A DNA stretch of 64,000 nt, taken from positions 124,001 to 188,000 of the forward strand of contig DATDOE010000040.1 in assembly GCA_035293405.1 (NCBI GenBank), written 5' to 3'. The DNA is from Gp6-AA40 sp035293405. Its GTDB lineage: Bacteria; Acidobacteriota; Vicinamibacteria; Vicinamibacterales; UBA2999. The notes under the pieces were generated by a model, which made no database searches, was not told the DNA's origin, and was given only the letters and a program-made list of their open reading frames with translations. The first letter of the stretch is position 1. Each line of letters starts with the position of its first letter. Made by a program: the position numbers and the translations under genes. Shown here piece by piece: positions 37,002-45,793 of the stretch.

Positions 37002-38855
37002 ATGACTCGAGCCTTGCTCGTGCTTGCGATAGTCGTGTGCGCGCCGTTCGGTCCATGGCGCGCGATGGCGCAGACGCCAGTCTCCCCCGATGGCTGGGTC
37101 GTGCTGCCGGTCGACGAGTACCGCGCGCTGAGAGAGCGCGCCAACCCACAACCACCTACGCCCGCGCAGCCTCCAGTCGACGCCACGCTGACGCGTGTCG
37201 ACTACGACCTCCGCATCGAGAACGACGCGGTCGCCGGCCGCGCGCTGCTCACGATCGATGTGCTCCGCGACGGCTGGGTGCGCGTGCAGATTCCCGCCGG
37301 CCTGATGGTGCGCGATGCGCGACTCGACGGGCAACCGGTGTCGCTCGTCGAAGGACCGCCGCCGCACGTGCTGCTCTCACGCACGGGCCGTGTCGTCCTC
37401 ACGCTCGACATCGCGCTGCCGCTCACATCGTCTGCGGGCACGGAATCGATCGCGCTGCCGGCGTCAGGCGCGCCGATCGCGCGCGCGACGCTGACCTTGC
37501 CGCGGAGCGGTGTCGATCTGTCGGTGGCCGGCGGTTTTGTCGCCGATCGCGCGGAGTCGCCAGGCGAAAGCCGGTGGACGGCGTACGGCCGTCCGAATCA
37601 GCCGCTCACCCTGTCATGGAAACGCAAGGTCGACGATCGGCGCGCGGAACAGACGCTGCGCACGCGCGCGCGGATCACGGCGGTCGTCGGGCTCGGGGAG
37701 GACGTGTCTCAGGTCGCCGCCGCGGTGCGCATCGAAGTGCTGCAAGGGCTCGCGCGCGAGGTATCCCTGGCCTTGCCTCAGGGACTGGTCATCAATCAGG
37801 TGAACGGCGCCACGGTCGGCGACTGGGATGTGACGAACGGCATCCTTCGCGTGCGGCTGCTGGATCCAGTGGCGAGCGAGGCCTCGTTCGTGGTGCAGGG
37901 TGACATGCGGACGCCGCGCGAAGGGGTGGTGGCGGTGCCGCTGCTGCGCGTGCCATCGGCGGAACGGGAAACCGGCGGTGTTGCCGTGGACGTCGTCGGT
38001 GCGGGTGAAATCGCTGAGCGCACGACCCGCGGGCTGGAGCCGGCCGATCCGTCCGAGCTGGGGGAGATCGTCGCCGGCCGCGAGTCGCCGTCGATGATCG
38101 CGTTTCGCCTGCGGCCGCTCTCGGGCGTCGAGGCTCGATCGCTGGCGGTCACCGTCGTCCGCTACACGCCGCAGGCCGTCCTCATCGCCAACATCGAAGA
38201 GGCGCGTTACCGCGCGCTGGCCTCGGAGGATGGCGGCCTGCTCGTCGAGGCGCGTTACGCGGTGCGCAACAACCAGCGCAGCTTCCTGAAAGTGACGATG
38301 CCAGCGGGTTCGACGGTGTGGAGCGCAAAGGTGGGAGGCCGGCCGATTCGTCCGGGCGTGGCTGAACGTGACGCGGTGCTGCTGCCGCTCGAAAAGGGCC
38401 GCGCCGGTGAAGACGCGCCGACGTTTGTCGTCGATCTCGTGTATCTGCAGCGCATCGAGAACTGGGTGGACAAGGGGCTCGCGCATCTCAGTCTGCCCGC
38501 GCTCGATCTGCCTGTCTCCCGGACCGGCGTCGAGCTCCACTACTCACCGCGCTTCCGCGTCGCCCTGCAGCCAGGTTCATTCCGCCTCGAGGACGATCCG
38601 GGCCCGTTCGCCGAGGCGCTGCGCGCGCGCGCCCCGGTCCTTCTCGCCACTGCGCGTGACAACGAGCAACGCGCTGCCGCTGGATTGCAGGCGCTCGTCG
38701 ATCGATTCCGAACCGAGGCCGGCGGCCGGACGGTTGCCGGCGCGCTTCCGGTGCACGTGACGTTCCCGTTGTTCGGGCCATCGGTGTTTCTGGCCTCCGA
38801 GCTGACGGCCGAATCACACGCGCCGTCGATGGAGTTCGCGTTCAAACGCCGGTAA
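37002..38855 (+). CDS. Secreted protein, paralogue of the next gene
   Basis: The 617-residue protein has a signal sequence (LLVLAIVVCAPFGPWRAMA). Its beginning WVVLPVDEYRALRERA corresponds to VTLSLTEYNRLIDLA of the next gene. Both share a beta-rich body, the segment FLKV(T)(M/L)PxG(S/A)T followed by VGG-x-P, a hydrophobic V(Y)L element and a C terminus ending in (F/Y)KRR. The fold is unknown to me; the body looks like repeated beta-sandwich modules with RVPLL/VPLL strands. No catalytic residues are evident. It may be a periplasmic or surface structural protein. Confidence 0.75.
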   Translation: MTRALLVLAIVVCAPFGPWRAMAQTPVSPDGWVVLPVDEYRALRERANPQPPTPAQPPVDATLTRVDYDLRIENDAVAGRALLTIDVLRDGWVRVQIPAGLMVRDARLDGQPVSLVEGPPPHVLLSRTGRVVLTLDIALPLTSSAGTESIALPASGAPIARATLTLPRSGVDLSVAGGFVADRAESPGESRWTAYGRPNQPLTLSWKRKVDDRRAEQTLRTRARITAVVGLGEDVSQVAAAVRIEVLQGLAREVSLALPQGLVINQVNGATVGDWDVTNGILRVRLLDPVASEASFVVQGDMRTPREGVVAVPLLRVPSAERETGGVAVDVVGAGEIAERTTRGLEPADPSELGEIVAGRESPSMIAFRLRPLSGVEARSLAVTVVRYTPQAVLIANIEEARYRALASEDGGLLVEARYAVRNNQRSFLKVTMPAGSTVWSAKVGGRPIRPGVAERDAVLLPLEKGRAGEDAPTFVVDLVYLQRIENWVDKGLAHLSLPALDLPVSRTGVELHYSPRFRVALQPGSFRLEDDPGPFAEALRARAPVLLATARDNEQRAAAGLQALVDRFRTEAGGRTVAGALPVHVTFPLFGPSVFLASELTAESHAPSMEFAFKRR

Positions 38856-38868
38856 CGAAATCTTGTAG

Positions 38869-38890
38869 AGGCGGGTCTTTAGACCCGCCT
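38869..38890. repeat. Short perfect palindrome between the paralogous genes
   Basis: AGGCGGGTCT-TT-AGACCCGCCT, arms of 10 bp. It resembles a dispersed repeat; a related core occurs at 45731-45756. It could serve as a terminator after the first gene, although no T-run follows. Confidence 0.7.
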
Positions 38891-38903
38891 GATGGATGGT
38901 GCT

Positions 38904-41183
38904 ATGACTCTCTTCCTCCGGATGACATTGACGGCGGTTCTCCTGACCGTGGCGCACGCCGCTTCCGCCCAGCAGCCGCCTCGCCCGAACGAGACGCCAC
39001 GAGCGGTGACGCTCTCGCTCACCGAGTACAACCGGCTCATCGATCTCGCGAGTCGTCCACCGCAGGGCACAGCCATCGCTCCAGTCGCCGCGGTGCTGTC
39101 GAGCGCCGACCTTCGCGTGCGTGTCGAGCGCGACACCGCGCGTGGCGTGTTCACGGTGACGGGCGATGCGCTTCGCGCCGGCGTCAGCCGGGTCGGCCTC
39201 CTGGCCGGCGCCACACTCATCGATGCCAGCGCCGGTGGGCGGCCGGTTCCCCTCATCGCCGACGGCAACGCGCACACGGCGCTCATCCCGGGGCCGGGTC
39301 CGTTCTCGCTCGCGCTTGATTGGGGTGCACCGCTGACCTACAGGCCGGGCCGCGCGTCCTTCGTGCTGCCGGTGCCGCAGGCCGGCACCGCGCGCGCGAC
39401 CTTCGATCTCCCTGGAGACCAGGCGGACGTCCACCTCTCGTCAGGCCTTGTGACACGGCGGTCGGTGACCGCTGGACGCACGATCGTCGAAGCGACGCTC
39501 GACCCGGGATCGTCAACCGAGGTGTGGTGGTCGATGCGCGACAGCGCGCCCTCGGCGGCCGCGCGCGAGCTGCGGACGCTCTCGGATGTGATGACGCTGT
39601 TGACGCTGGGCGATTCCGATGTGCGAATGGTCGCCCTCATCGACGTCACCGTGGTGCAGGGTGAGCTCCGCACTGTGACAGTGCGGCTCCCCGCCGGCTA
39701 CGAGCTGACCGGCATCTCAGGCAGCTCACTCGAGAACAGCGAGCCGGCCGAAGGCAGCCTCGCCCTGACCGTCGGCAACCCCGCCGCGCGTAGCCATCAA
39801 TTCCTGATCAGCCTCGAGCGGCCGCATGATGGCGGATCGTTCAACTTCAATACCGGCTTCGTGAGCGTGAGCGACGTGCAGCGGGAGCGCGGCGAAGTGG
39901 CGATCGAGGGTGTCGGCACGCTGGAGCTCACCGCCGACGAGCGCGAGCCGATGCACCGCATCGACGTGCGCGAGCTGAATCAGGCGCTGCAGTCGCTGGC
40001 GCGGCTCCCGGTCCTTTCGGCGTTCCGCTATCAGCGCATGCCGAACGCGGCGCCGGCGCTGGCGCTGGACGTCAAGCGATTCGCGGATGCCGGTGTCCTG
40101 GCCGCCGTGGCCGATCGCGCCGTCGCCACCACGCTCGTGACGAGCGAGGGCCGCGCGCTCACCGAGATTGTGCTGACGGTGCAGAATCGCGCCCAGCCGT
40201 TTCTCAAAGTCACCCTGCCTCCGGGCGCCACGATGGTCTCTGTGGATGTGGGAGGTCAGCCTGCCAAGCCGGTGCTCGGCACGGACGGGACACGCGTGCC
40301 GCTCCTCCGCCCGGGCTTCCGTCCGACCGGTGCATACCAGGTGTCGTTCGTGTATCTCCACGCCGGAATCCCGTTCGCGAAGAAGGGCGACCTCGAGATG
40401 ACGCTGCCGAAGATGGACATGCCTGTCGCCATCGTCCAGTGGGAGCTGTTTGCGCCGGAGCGCTATTCGGTCAAAACGATCGGGGGCAACGCGATCGACG
40501 TCGGCGCGCTCGATGCGTCCGGGTTCGGGGGCGTCGAGGGCGGGATTCTCGGTGGAGTCGTCGGAGGGATCGTCGGCGGTGCGCCCGCGGCTCCAGTCTA
40601 TCGAGGCGGGGCCATCAGAGTGTCGTTCGCCGACGGCCTCCCTGGACAGGTTCGCGGCGTGGTCAAGGACACGAGCGGGGCAGTGCTCGCGGGTGTCACG
40701 ATCGAGCTTGCATCGGGCGCAACGGAGAACGGGCTCAGAAGCGCCGTCAGCAACGAACGCGGCGCGTTCTCTGTGCTGAACGTGCCGCCAGGCACCGTCA
40801 CAGTGACGGCGACGCTGATCGGATTCAGGACCGCCGGCACGTCATTCGGCTTGGACGAACGGCCGCGCCAGCTCGAGATCGACATGGCCGTCGGCGACCT
40901 GACGGAGACGATCACCGTCACGGGCGAGACGCCGGTGGTCAACACGCAGAGCGCCACGCGATCGTTTGATTTTCGGAATGTGGCGCCGCCACCGGCCACC
41001 ACACCGAGAGCAGACCTGCCAGCCGTGCAGCCGTCGCAAAACGTCGTCAACCTGCAGAAAAAAACCGCGGGCGTGCTGCCGGTCCGCGTCGATGTGCCGC
41101 GCGCCGGCGCGTCGCACCGGTTCATCAAGCCGCTGGTCGTGGACCAGGAGACGGTGGTGAAGTTACGCTACAAACGGCGCTAG
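38904..41183 (+). CDS. Secreted protein with an embedded carboxypeptidase-regulatory-like domain
   Basis: I prefer ATG at 38904 (MTLFLRMTLTAVLL), because an upstream in-frame ATG at 38892 abuts the palindromic repeat; the product has 759 residues and a signal sequence ending ...HAASA. It is a paralogue of the 617-residue protein encoded just upstream, but carries an extra segment at about 575-690. That segment begins GQVRGVVKDTSGAVLAGVTI and ends ETITVTGETPVVN, the pattern of the beta-sandwich plug domain that precedes many TonB-dependent receptors. No receptor barrel follows. A Gly-rich linker (GGVEGGILGGVVGGIVGG) leads into it. The C terminus is again YKRR. Confidence 0.75.
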   Translation: MTLFLRMTLTAVLLTVAHAASAQQPPRPNETPRAVTLSLTEYNRLIDLASRPPQGTAIAPVAAVLSSADLRVRVERDTARGVFTVTGDALRAGVSRVGLLAGATLIDASAGGRPVPLIADGNAHTALIPGPGPFSLALDWGAPLTYRPGRASFVLPVPQAGTARATFDLPGDQADVHLSSGLVTRRSVTAGRTIVEATLDPGSSTEVWWSMRDSAPSAAARELRTLSDVMTLLTLGDSDVRMVALIDVTVVQGELRTVTVRLPAGYELTGISGSSLENSEPAEGSLALTVGNPAARSHQFLISLERPHDGGSFNFNTGFVSVSDVQRERGEVAIEGVGTLELTADEREPMHRIDVRELNQALQSLARLPVLSAFRYQRMPNAAPALALDVKRFADAGVLAAVADRAVATTLVTSEGRALTEIVLTVQNRAQPFLKVTLPPGATMVSVDVGGQPAKPVLGTDGTRVPLLRPGFRPTGAYQVSFVYLHAGIPFAKKGDLEMTLPKMDMPVAIVQWELFAPERYSVKTIGGNAIDVGALDASGFGGVEGGILGGVVGGIVGGAPAAPVYRGGAIRVSFADGLPGQVRGVVKDTSGAVLAGVTIELASGATENGLRSAVSNERGAFSVLNVPPGTVTVTATLIGFRTAGTSFGLDERPRQLEIDMAVGDLTETITVTGETPVVNTQSATRSFDFRNVAPPPATTPRADLPAVQPSQNVVNLQKKTAGVLPVRVDVPRAGASHRFIKPLVVDQETVVKLRYKRR

Positions 41184-41240
41184 AAACGCGAACTGGCATT
41201 ACAATTCCGGCGTGTCGAACAACTAAGGAGGACAGGACCT

Positions 41241-41636
41241 ATGAAGGTTGCCCTTGTCATCGCCTGCGGCCTCCTCGCCGGAACCGTGTCACTGGCCGCG
41301 CATCACTCGTTCGCGGCCGAGTACGACGGGAGCAAGCCGGTCACCGTGTCGGGCACGGTCGCCAAGATCGACTGGATGAACCCGCACATGTACTTCTACG
41401 TGGACGTCAAGGACGACAAGGGCGCCGTCGCGCGGTGGAAATTCGAGGGGTACCCGCCGAACATGCTCGTCCGGCAGGGGTGGAAGAAGGACGCCACGAT
41501 GAAGGTCGGCGACACGATCAAGGTGTTCGGCTGGCGCGCCCGTATCGACCCGCACCAGGGTGCGGCCCGGGACGTCACCTTCGTCGATGGACACAAGCTG
41601 AACGCTGGACCTCCCGCCGGCACCGGCGGCCAGTAA
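41241..41636 (+). CDS. DUF6152 family secreted protein, first copy
   Basis: The 131-residue protein has a signal peptide (VALVIACGLLAGTVSLAA) followed by HHSFAAEYD, the start of the DUF6152 domain. The domain has alternating strands with KIDWMNPHMYFYVDVKD and WKFEGYPPNML, and looks like an OB-fold-like beta barrel. The ribosome-binding site AAGGAGG is at about 41226-41232. The family is typical of Acidobacteriota and Proteobacteria and has no established function. It heads a cassette that is repeated at 42474-43738. Confidence 0.85.
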   Translation: MKVALVIACGLLAGTVSLAAHHSFAAEYDGSKPVTVSGTVAKIDWMNPHMYFYVDVKDDKGAVARWKFEGYPPNMLVRQGWKKDATMKVGDTIKVFGWRARIDPHQGAARDVTFVDGHKLNAGPPAGTGGQ

Positions 41637-41655
41637 CAACGAAGGAGCGGGCGCC

Positions 41656-42456
41656 GTGAAACGTCTCCTCACATCGATTGCCGCGGTCCTCGTCGCCGCG
41701 CTGGCCGTCTCGCCACTGCTCGCGCAAACGCAGACGCCAACCTCGAAGCCCGTTCCGCGAACGGCTGACGGCAAGCCGGATCTCTCTGGCGTGTGGGTCG
41801 GCGGTGGCTTTGCGCTGTTGTTCGGTGATGCGGAGATAGAGGCCATCCGGAAGTACGACGCCGCGATGGGCAGGAAGCCTCTTCCTCCACCCGAGCCTCC
41901 GCCCTACAAGCCGGAAGCGGAGGCGAGGCGCCAGCAGTACCTCGCACGGCGAGGCGTGGACGACCCGATGGCGCGTTGTCTGCTCTCGGGCGTCCCTCGC
42001 ATCACCATCAGGCCGCTCCCGTTCGAGATCATCCAACAGCCCCATCGCCTGGTCATCCTGTACGAAGTCCACCACGCGTTCCGATTCATCCCGACCGACG
42101 GCCGGCCGCACCCCGATGACATCGAGCCGTCGTACCTTGGTGACTCCATCGGCCGATGGGAGGGAGACACGCTCGTTGTGGACGTGACTGGCTTCAACAC
42201 CAACACCTGGCTCGTGGGCGTCGGCACGATTCACAGCGAGAAGCTGCGCGTCACCGAGCGCTACACGCGCGATACGCACGACACGATCATCTATCACGCG
42301 ACGATGGAGGATCCGGAAGTGCTGACGAAGCCGTGGAATCAGTACGCCACGCTGAGGCTGCGTCCAGGCGAGCGGATCCGCGAGTACGAGTGCATCGAGA
42401 ACAACGAAGACATCCAGCGCTTCGAAAAGCTGCTGGAGACGGAATTCAAGAAGTGA
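41656..42456 (+). CDS. Secreted protein with DGKPDLSGVW motif, first copy
   Basis: The 266-residue protein has a signal peptide (LLTSIAAVLVAALAVSPLLA) and the N-terminal motif RTADGKPDLSGVWVGG. A strongly conserved middle section has SIGRWEGDTLVVDVTGFNTN and a late DPEVLTKPWNQYA. Beta-rich content and DxxG(R/V)W motifs suggest lipocalin-like or substrate-binding roles, but nothing is established. It follows the DUF6152 gene by 19 bp, and this two-gene pair recurs once more immediately downstream. The last residues EYECIENNEDIQRFEKLLE are also shared with the second copy. Confidence 0.8.
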   Translation: MKRLLTSIAAVLVAALAVSPLLAQTQTPTSKPVPRTADGKPDLSGVWVGGGFALLFGDAEIEAIRKYDAAMGRKPLPPPEPPPYKPEAEARRQQYLARRGVDDPMARCLLSGVPRITIRPLPFEIIQQPHRLVILYEVHHAFRFIPTDGRPHPDDIEPSYLGDSIGRWEGDTLVVDVTGFNTNTWLVGVGTIHSEKLRVTERYTRDTHDTIIYHATMEDPEVLTKPWNQYATLRLRPGERIREYECIENNEDIQRFEKLLETEFKK

Positions 42457-42473
42457 CACCCTCCCTGAGGTGC

Positions 42474-42911
42474 ATGATGGCAAGACGGATGACCGAAGTG
42501 GGCGTTCTGGTTGTGGCCCTGTGTCTGTTCGCGACTCCTCTCCTGGCGCATCACTCCTTCGGAGCGGAATATGACGCGAACAAGCCCATCACGCTGACCG
42601 GCGTCGTGACCAAGGTTGAAAAGACCAACCCCCACAGCCACTTCTATCTGGACGTCACCGACGACAAGGGCAAGGCGACCAACTGGAAGTTCGAAGGCTA
42701 TCCTCCTTCGGTGCTGTTGAGGGTGGGCTGGACGACTGCGATGATGCTCAAGCCAGGCGACAAGGTCACGGTCTTTGGCTGGCGCGCGCGCGACGGTGGG
42801 AATTGGGCGCACTCGCGCGAGATCACGCTGGCCGGGGGCAAGAAATTGTTCTTCGGTCCTCCCGCGGGTACCGGTGATGGCGGGACCACTCCCGCCGTAG
42901 AGGTGCGTTGA
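42474..42911 (+). CDS. DUF6152 family secreted protein, second copy
   Basis: ATG at 42474 (or 42477, a tandem ATG pair) has GAGG just upstream and gives 145 residues. The signal peptide is VGVLVVALCLFATPLLA and the domain begins HHSFGAEYDANKPITLTGVV, clearly paralogous to the first copy at 41241-41636. The same NPHSHFYLDVTDDKGKA and WKFEGYPPSVLL segments are present. The C terminus is extended by a Gly/Thr/Pro tail. Its stop overlaps the ATG of the next gene (TGATG), showing translational coupling. Confidence 0.85.
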   Translation: MMARRMTEVGVLVVALCLFATPLLAHHSFGAEYDANKPITLTGVVTKVEKTNPHSHFYLDVTDDKGKATNWKFEGYPPSVLLRVGWTTAMMLKPGDKVTVFGWRARDGGNWAHSREITLAGGKKLFFGPPAGTGDGGTTPAVEVR

Positions 42912-43738
42912 TGCGCACGTTCATCGTCGTCGCAGTAATCGCGCTGGCGGTGTGCTCGGGGTCGATGTCCGCACAGACAGCTCCCGGGGCGGCCCCCGTT
43001 CCTCGCGCAGCGGACGGGAAGCCGGATCTGACGGGCGTGTGGCAGGGCGGTAGTACGCAGCGCGGAAGTTGGGAGGAAGTCAACGTCGGCGTCGGCGTCG
43101 GCGGCAGCGGCCGCGAGCCGTCAGCACCCGTGGTGACAGGGTCGAACGAGCGGCCGGCCGGACGTGAAGCCGCGCCGTATCAGCCATGGGCGGCCCAGAA
43201 AGTTCTCGAAGCCTTCAACAGGAGAGGCATCGACGACCCGACCGGTCTCTGCTTGCCCGCGGGCTTGCCGCGCATCGTGATGCTGGGGCTCTTCCCACAG
43301 CAGTTCATCCAGACGCCACAGCAGATCGTCATCCTGTACGAGTACATGAACGTCTTCCGCGTCATCCCGCTGAACGCCAAACATCCCGACGAGATTCTCC
43401 CGAGCTACATGGGGAATTCCGTCGCGCGTTGGGAAGGCGACACGCTGGTGGTCGATGTGATTGGCTTCAACGACAAGACCTGGCTGTCCGGGGCGGGGAC
43501 GTTTCACACCGACGCGCTGCATATCACCGAGCGATACACGCGCGTGGACAAGGATCAGATCAACTACGAAGTCACGATGGTCGATCCCAACGTGCTGACC
43601 AAACCGTGGACGCTTCGTTCGACGATCATGCTGCGGGAAGGCACCCGCCTTCAGGAGTCCGTCTGCGCCGAGAACAATATCGATCCGGATCGTTACGAAA
43701 AGCTGCTGAAGGAAGGCGTCAACTTCAGGCGGCCGTGA
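42911..43738 (+). CDS. Secreted protein with DGKPDLTGVW motif, second copy
   Basis: ATG at 42911 overlaps the preceding stop and gives 275 residues with a short signal peptide. The motif RAADGKPDLTGVWQGG, the SVARWEGDTLVVDVIGFNDK section and DPNVLTKPWTLRSTIML match the first copy. A Gly/Val-rich insert (VNVGVGVGGSG) lies after the first motif. The duplicated cassette shows that DUF6152 and this family travel together, so they probably act as partners in one periplasmic function. What they bind is unknown. Confidence 0.8.
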   Translation: MRTFIVVAVIALAVCSGSMSAQTAPGAAPVPRAADGKPDLTGVWQGGSTQRGSWEEVNVGVGVGGSGREPSAPVVTGSNERPAGREAAPYQPWAAQKVLEAFNRRGIDDPTGLCLPAGLPRIVMLGLFPQQFIQTPQQIVILYEYMNVFRVIPLNAKHPDEILPSYMGNSVARWEGDTLVVDVIGFNDKTWLSGAGTFHTDALHITERYTRVDKDQINYEVTMVDPNVLTKPWTLRSTIMLREGTRLQESVCAENNIDPDRYEKLLKEGVNFRRP

Positions 43739-43743
43739 GCGGG

Positions 43744-45711
43744 ATGTGCTCGAAGTCTTCGCCGGCCCGCTGGGTTGCGTTCACCGCGATTGCCGCGATC
43801 CTGGCCGCAGTGGCGGCCCCGCGCGTCGGGGCACAGCGAGGACCGGCCTTTCATCTGCAAGAGGCCACCATCGCCGACATTCACCAGGCGATCCGCGCGA
43901 AACAGATCACCACGGCCGGCCTCGTCGAGCTGTATCTCAAGCGCATCGCGGCCTACAACGGCCCCTGCGTCAACGAGCCGCAGGGAATTCTCGGACCGAT
44001 CACGACCATTCCGAACGCGGGCCGGATCAACGCGCTCTCCACGCTCAACCTGAGGCCCGCGCGTCGTACGGCCCTGGGGTTCGATGCGCGGAAAGCGCGC
44101 AGCCTCACCGACCAGGCGGATCGCTCGCCGGCCATGCCCGATGCGCTCGAAGTCGCCGCCGCGCAGGACCGCCGGCTCGCGCAATCCGGCCAACTGGTGG
44201 GCCCGCTCCACGGCGTGGTGATGGCGATCAAGGACCAGTACGACACCTTCGACATGCGTACGACGTCGGGCGCCGACGCCCAGTACGCCAACGACCGACC
44301 GCCCGACGATGCGACGTTCGTGAAGCGGCTGCGGGACGCGGGGGCAATCATCCTCGCCAAAGCGAACCTGGCCGAATACGCCGTGGACGGCGCGCGCAGT
44401 TCGTTCGGAGGGACATTCTGCAATCCCTACGACACTGAGCGCGAGCCGGGCATGTCGAGTGCCGGGTCCGCGACGTCGGTGGCCGCGAACCTCGTGACCT
44501 GCGCGATCGGCGAAGAGACGGTGGTGTCGATCCGCTGGCCTTCCTCTGTGAACAACCTCGTCGGGCTCGCGCCGACGCAGGAACTGGTCAGCCGTGACGG
44601 GATGATGGGCTCCGGGCTCAACATGCGCACGGGTCCCATCTGCCGCACGGTGCAGGACGCGGCCAAGGTGCTCGACGTCATCGCCGGCTACGACCCGAAA
44701 GACGAGATGACGGCCTTCGGCGTGGGCCGCACGTCTGCCCTGCCGTACACGGGCTTCGCCGGCGCGCGTCGCCTCGACGGCGTCCGCATCGGCGTGATCC
44801 GCGAGTACATGAGCAAGAAGCTCTTCGCCAAGGCCGACGAGCAGAGCATCGACCTCATCGAGCGCGCCCTGGCGGACTTGCGAAAGCTGGGCGCGACCAT
44901 CGTCGATCCGGGTCCGGAAGGCGCGCTCTTTCAGGCGTGCCTTCCCCGCTATGCGCCGGAGCTCCTCAACGCGTCGTTCGCACGCCAGTTCCCGGACCTC
45001 TTCCCGGCCGATCGTCCCGGCGGGGCGGCGCCAGATCAGATCGCCGCACTGCTCGCTTTGAACGCCGACCCGTCGCGCGTGGCCGAACGGCTGTCCCTTC
45101 GCACACTGGGCGGCGGTGTGGGCGCGGCCGGCGAGGGCAAGTACATGATCAACAAGTACCTGCGCGAGCGCGGCGACGCGAACATCCGCACGAACGCGGA
45201 CCTGATCACCAAGGCGACGTTCTACTCGGACCCGAACTTCCCCGATCGCCGGCAGGCGCGAGAGGCTGCTGAACGCGCGCAGGTGCTCGACACATCAGCC
45301 CGGCTGCAGAGCCGCTTCGCGCTGCAAACCATCCTGCTGCAGTGCATGCAGGCACAGCGACTCGACGCGCTCGTGTCCCCGACCTCCACCGTTCCGCCGC
45401 GAAAGCTCACCGCGCCGCGCGAGCCCACGGTGAATGGCCGTCCGCCGATCGGCTGGTCGATGCTGGGCCAGCAAGGTTTTCCCGCGCTGACCGTGCCCGC
45501 CGGCTTCACCACCGAAGTCTGGGATCGCGTGCGCGATGGCGATACGCCGCGCCTCGTCGGCCCGGTGGCGGCGCGGCTCCCGGTCGGGATCGATTTCATC
45601 GCCCGCCCGTTCGAAGAGGGACTGCTGCTCCGCATCGGATCCGCGTACGAAGGCGCGACGCGACATCGCCGGCCGCCGGATGGTTTCGGCCCAGTGCCCG
45701 GCGAGCCGTAG
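43744..45711 (+). CDS. Secreted amidase (amidase signature family)
   Basis: ATG at 43744 gives 655 residues with a signal peptide (TAIAAILAAVAAPRVGA) and follows the preceding gene by 5 bp, so it belongs to the same operon. The Ser-cisSer-Lys triad is recognisable: MAIKDQYD (Lys163), SSAGSATS (cis-Ser at about 238-239) and GEETVVSIRWPSS (Ser262). In most amidases the nucleophile is preceded by GG; here it is VV. Amidase-signature enzymes hydrolyse C-N bonds in amides. The substrate is unknown, but the position after two DUF6152 cassettes suggests that those proteins could present or modify it. Confidence 0.85.
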   Translation: MCSKSSPARWVAFTAIAAILAAVAAPRVGAQRGPAFHLQEATIADIHQAIRAKQITTAGLVELYLKRIAAYNGPCVNEPQGILGPITTIPNAGRINALSTLNLRPARRTALGFDARKARSLTDQADRSPAMPDALEVAAAQDRRLAQSGQLVGPLHGVVMAIKDQYDTFDMRTTSGADAQYANDRPPDDATFVKRLRDAGAIILAKANLAEYAVDGARSSFGGTFCNPYDTEREPGMSSAGSATSVAANLVTCAIGEETVVSIRWPSSVNNLVGLAPTQELVSRDGMMGSGLNMRTGPICRTVQDAAKVLDVIAGYDPKDEMTAFGVGRTSALPYTGFAGARRLDGVRIGVIREYMSKKLFAKADEQSIDLIERALADLRKLGATIVDPGPEGALFQACLPRYAPELLNASFARQFPDLFPADRPGGAAPDQIAALLALNADPSRVAERLSLRTLGGGVGAAGEGKYMINKYLRERGDANIRTNADLITKATFYSDPNFPDRRQAREAAERAQVLDTSARLQSRFALQTILLQCMQAQRLDALVSPTSTVPPRKLTAPREPTVNGRPPIGWSMLGQQGFPALTVPAGFTTEVWDRVRDGDTPRLVGPVAARLPVGIDFIARPFEEGLLLRIGSAYEGATRHRRPPDGFGPVPGEP

Positions 45712-45725
45712 CAATCTCCAGCTCT

Positions 45726-45792
45726 CGTAGGGCGGGTCTTGCCTTGTAGACCCGCCGTGAGCCGGGTCCGCAGAACAGGACCCGGCCTACGT
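45726..45792. terminator. Composite palindromic element between convergent genes
   Basis: Two hairpins (GGCGGGTCT/AGACCCGCC at 45731-45756 and GCCGGGTCC/GGACCCGGC at 45761-45786) lie inside outer arms CGTAGG/CCTACG (45726-45792). The element separates the stops of the amidase and the oppositely read permease, so it is well placed as a bidirectional terminator, though it also resembles a dispersed repeat. Confidence 0.55.
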
Positions 45793-45793
45793 C

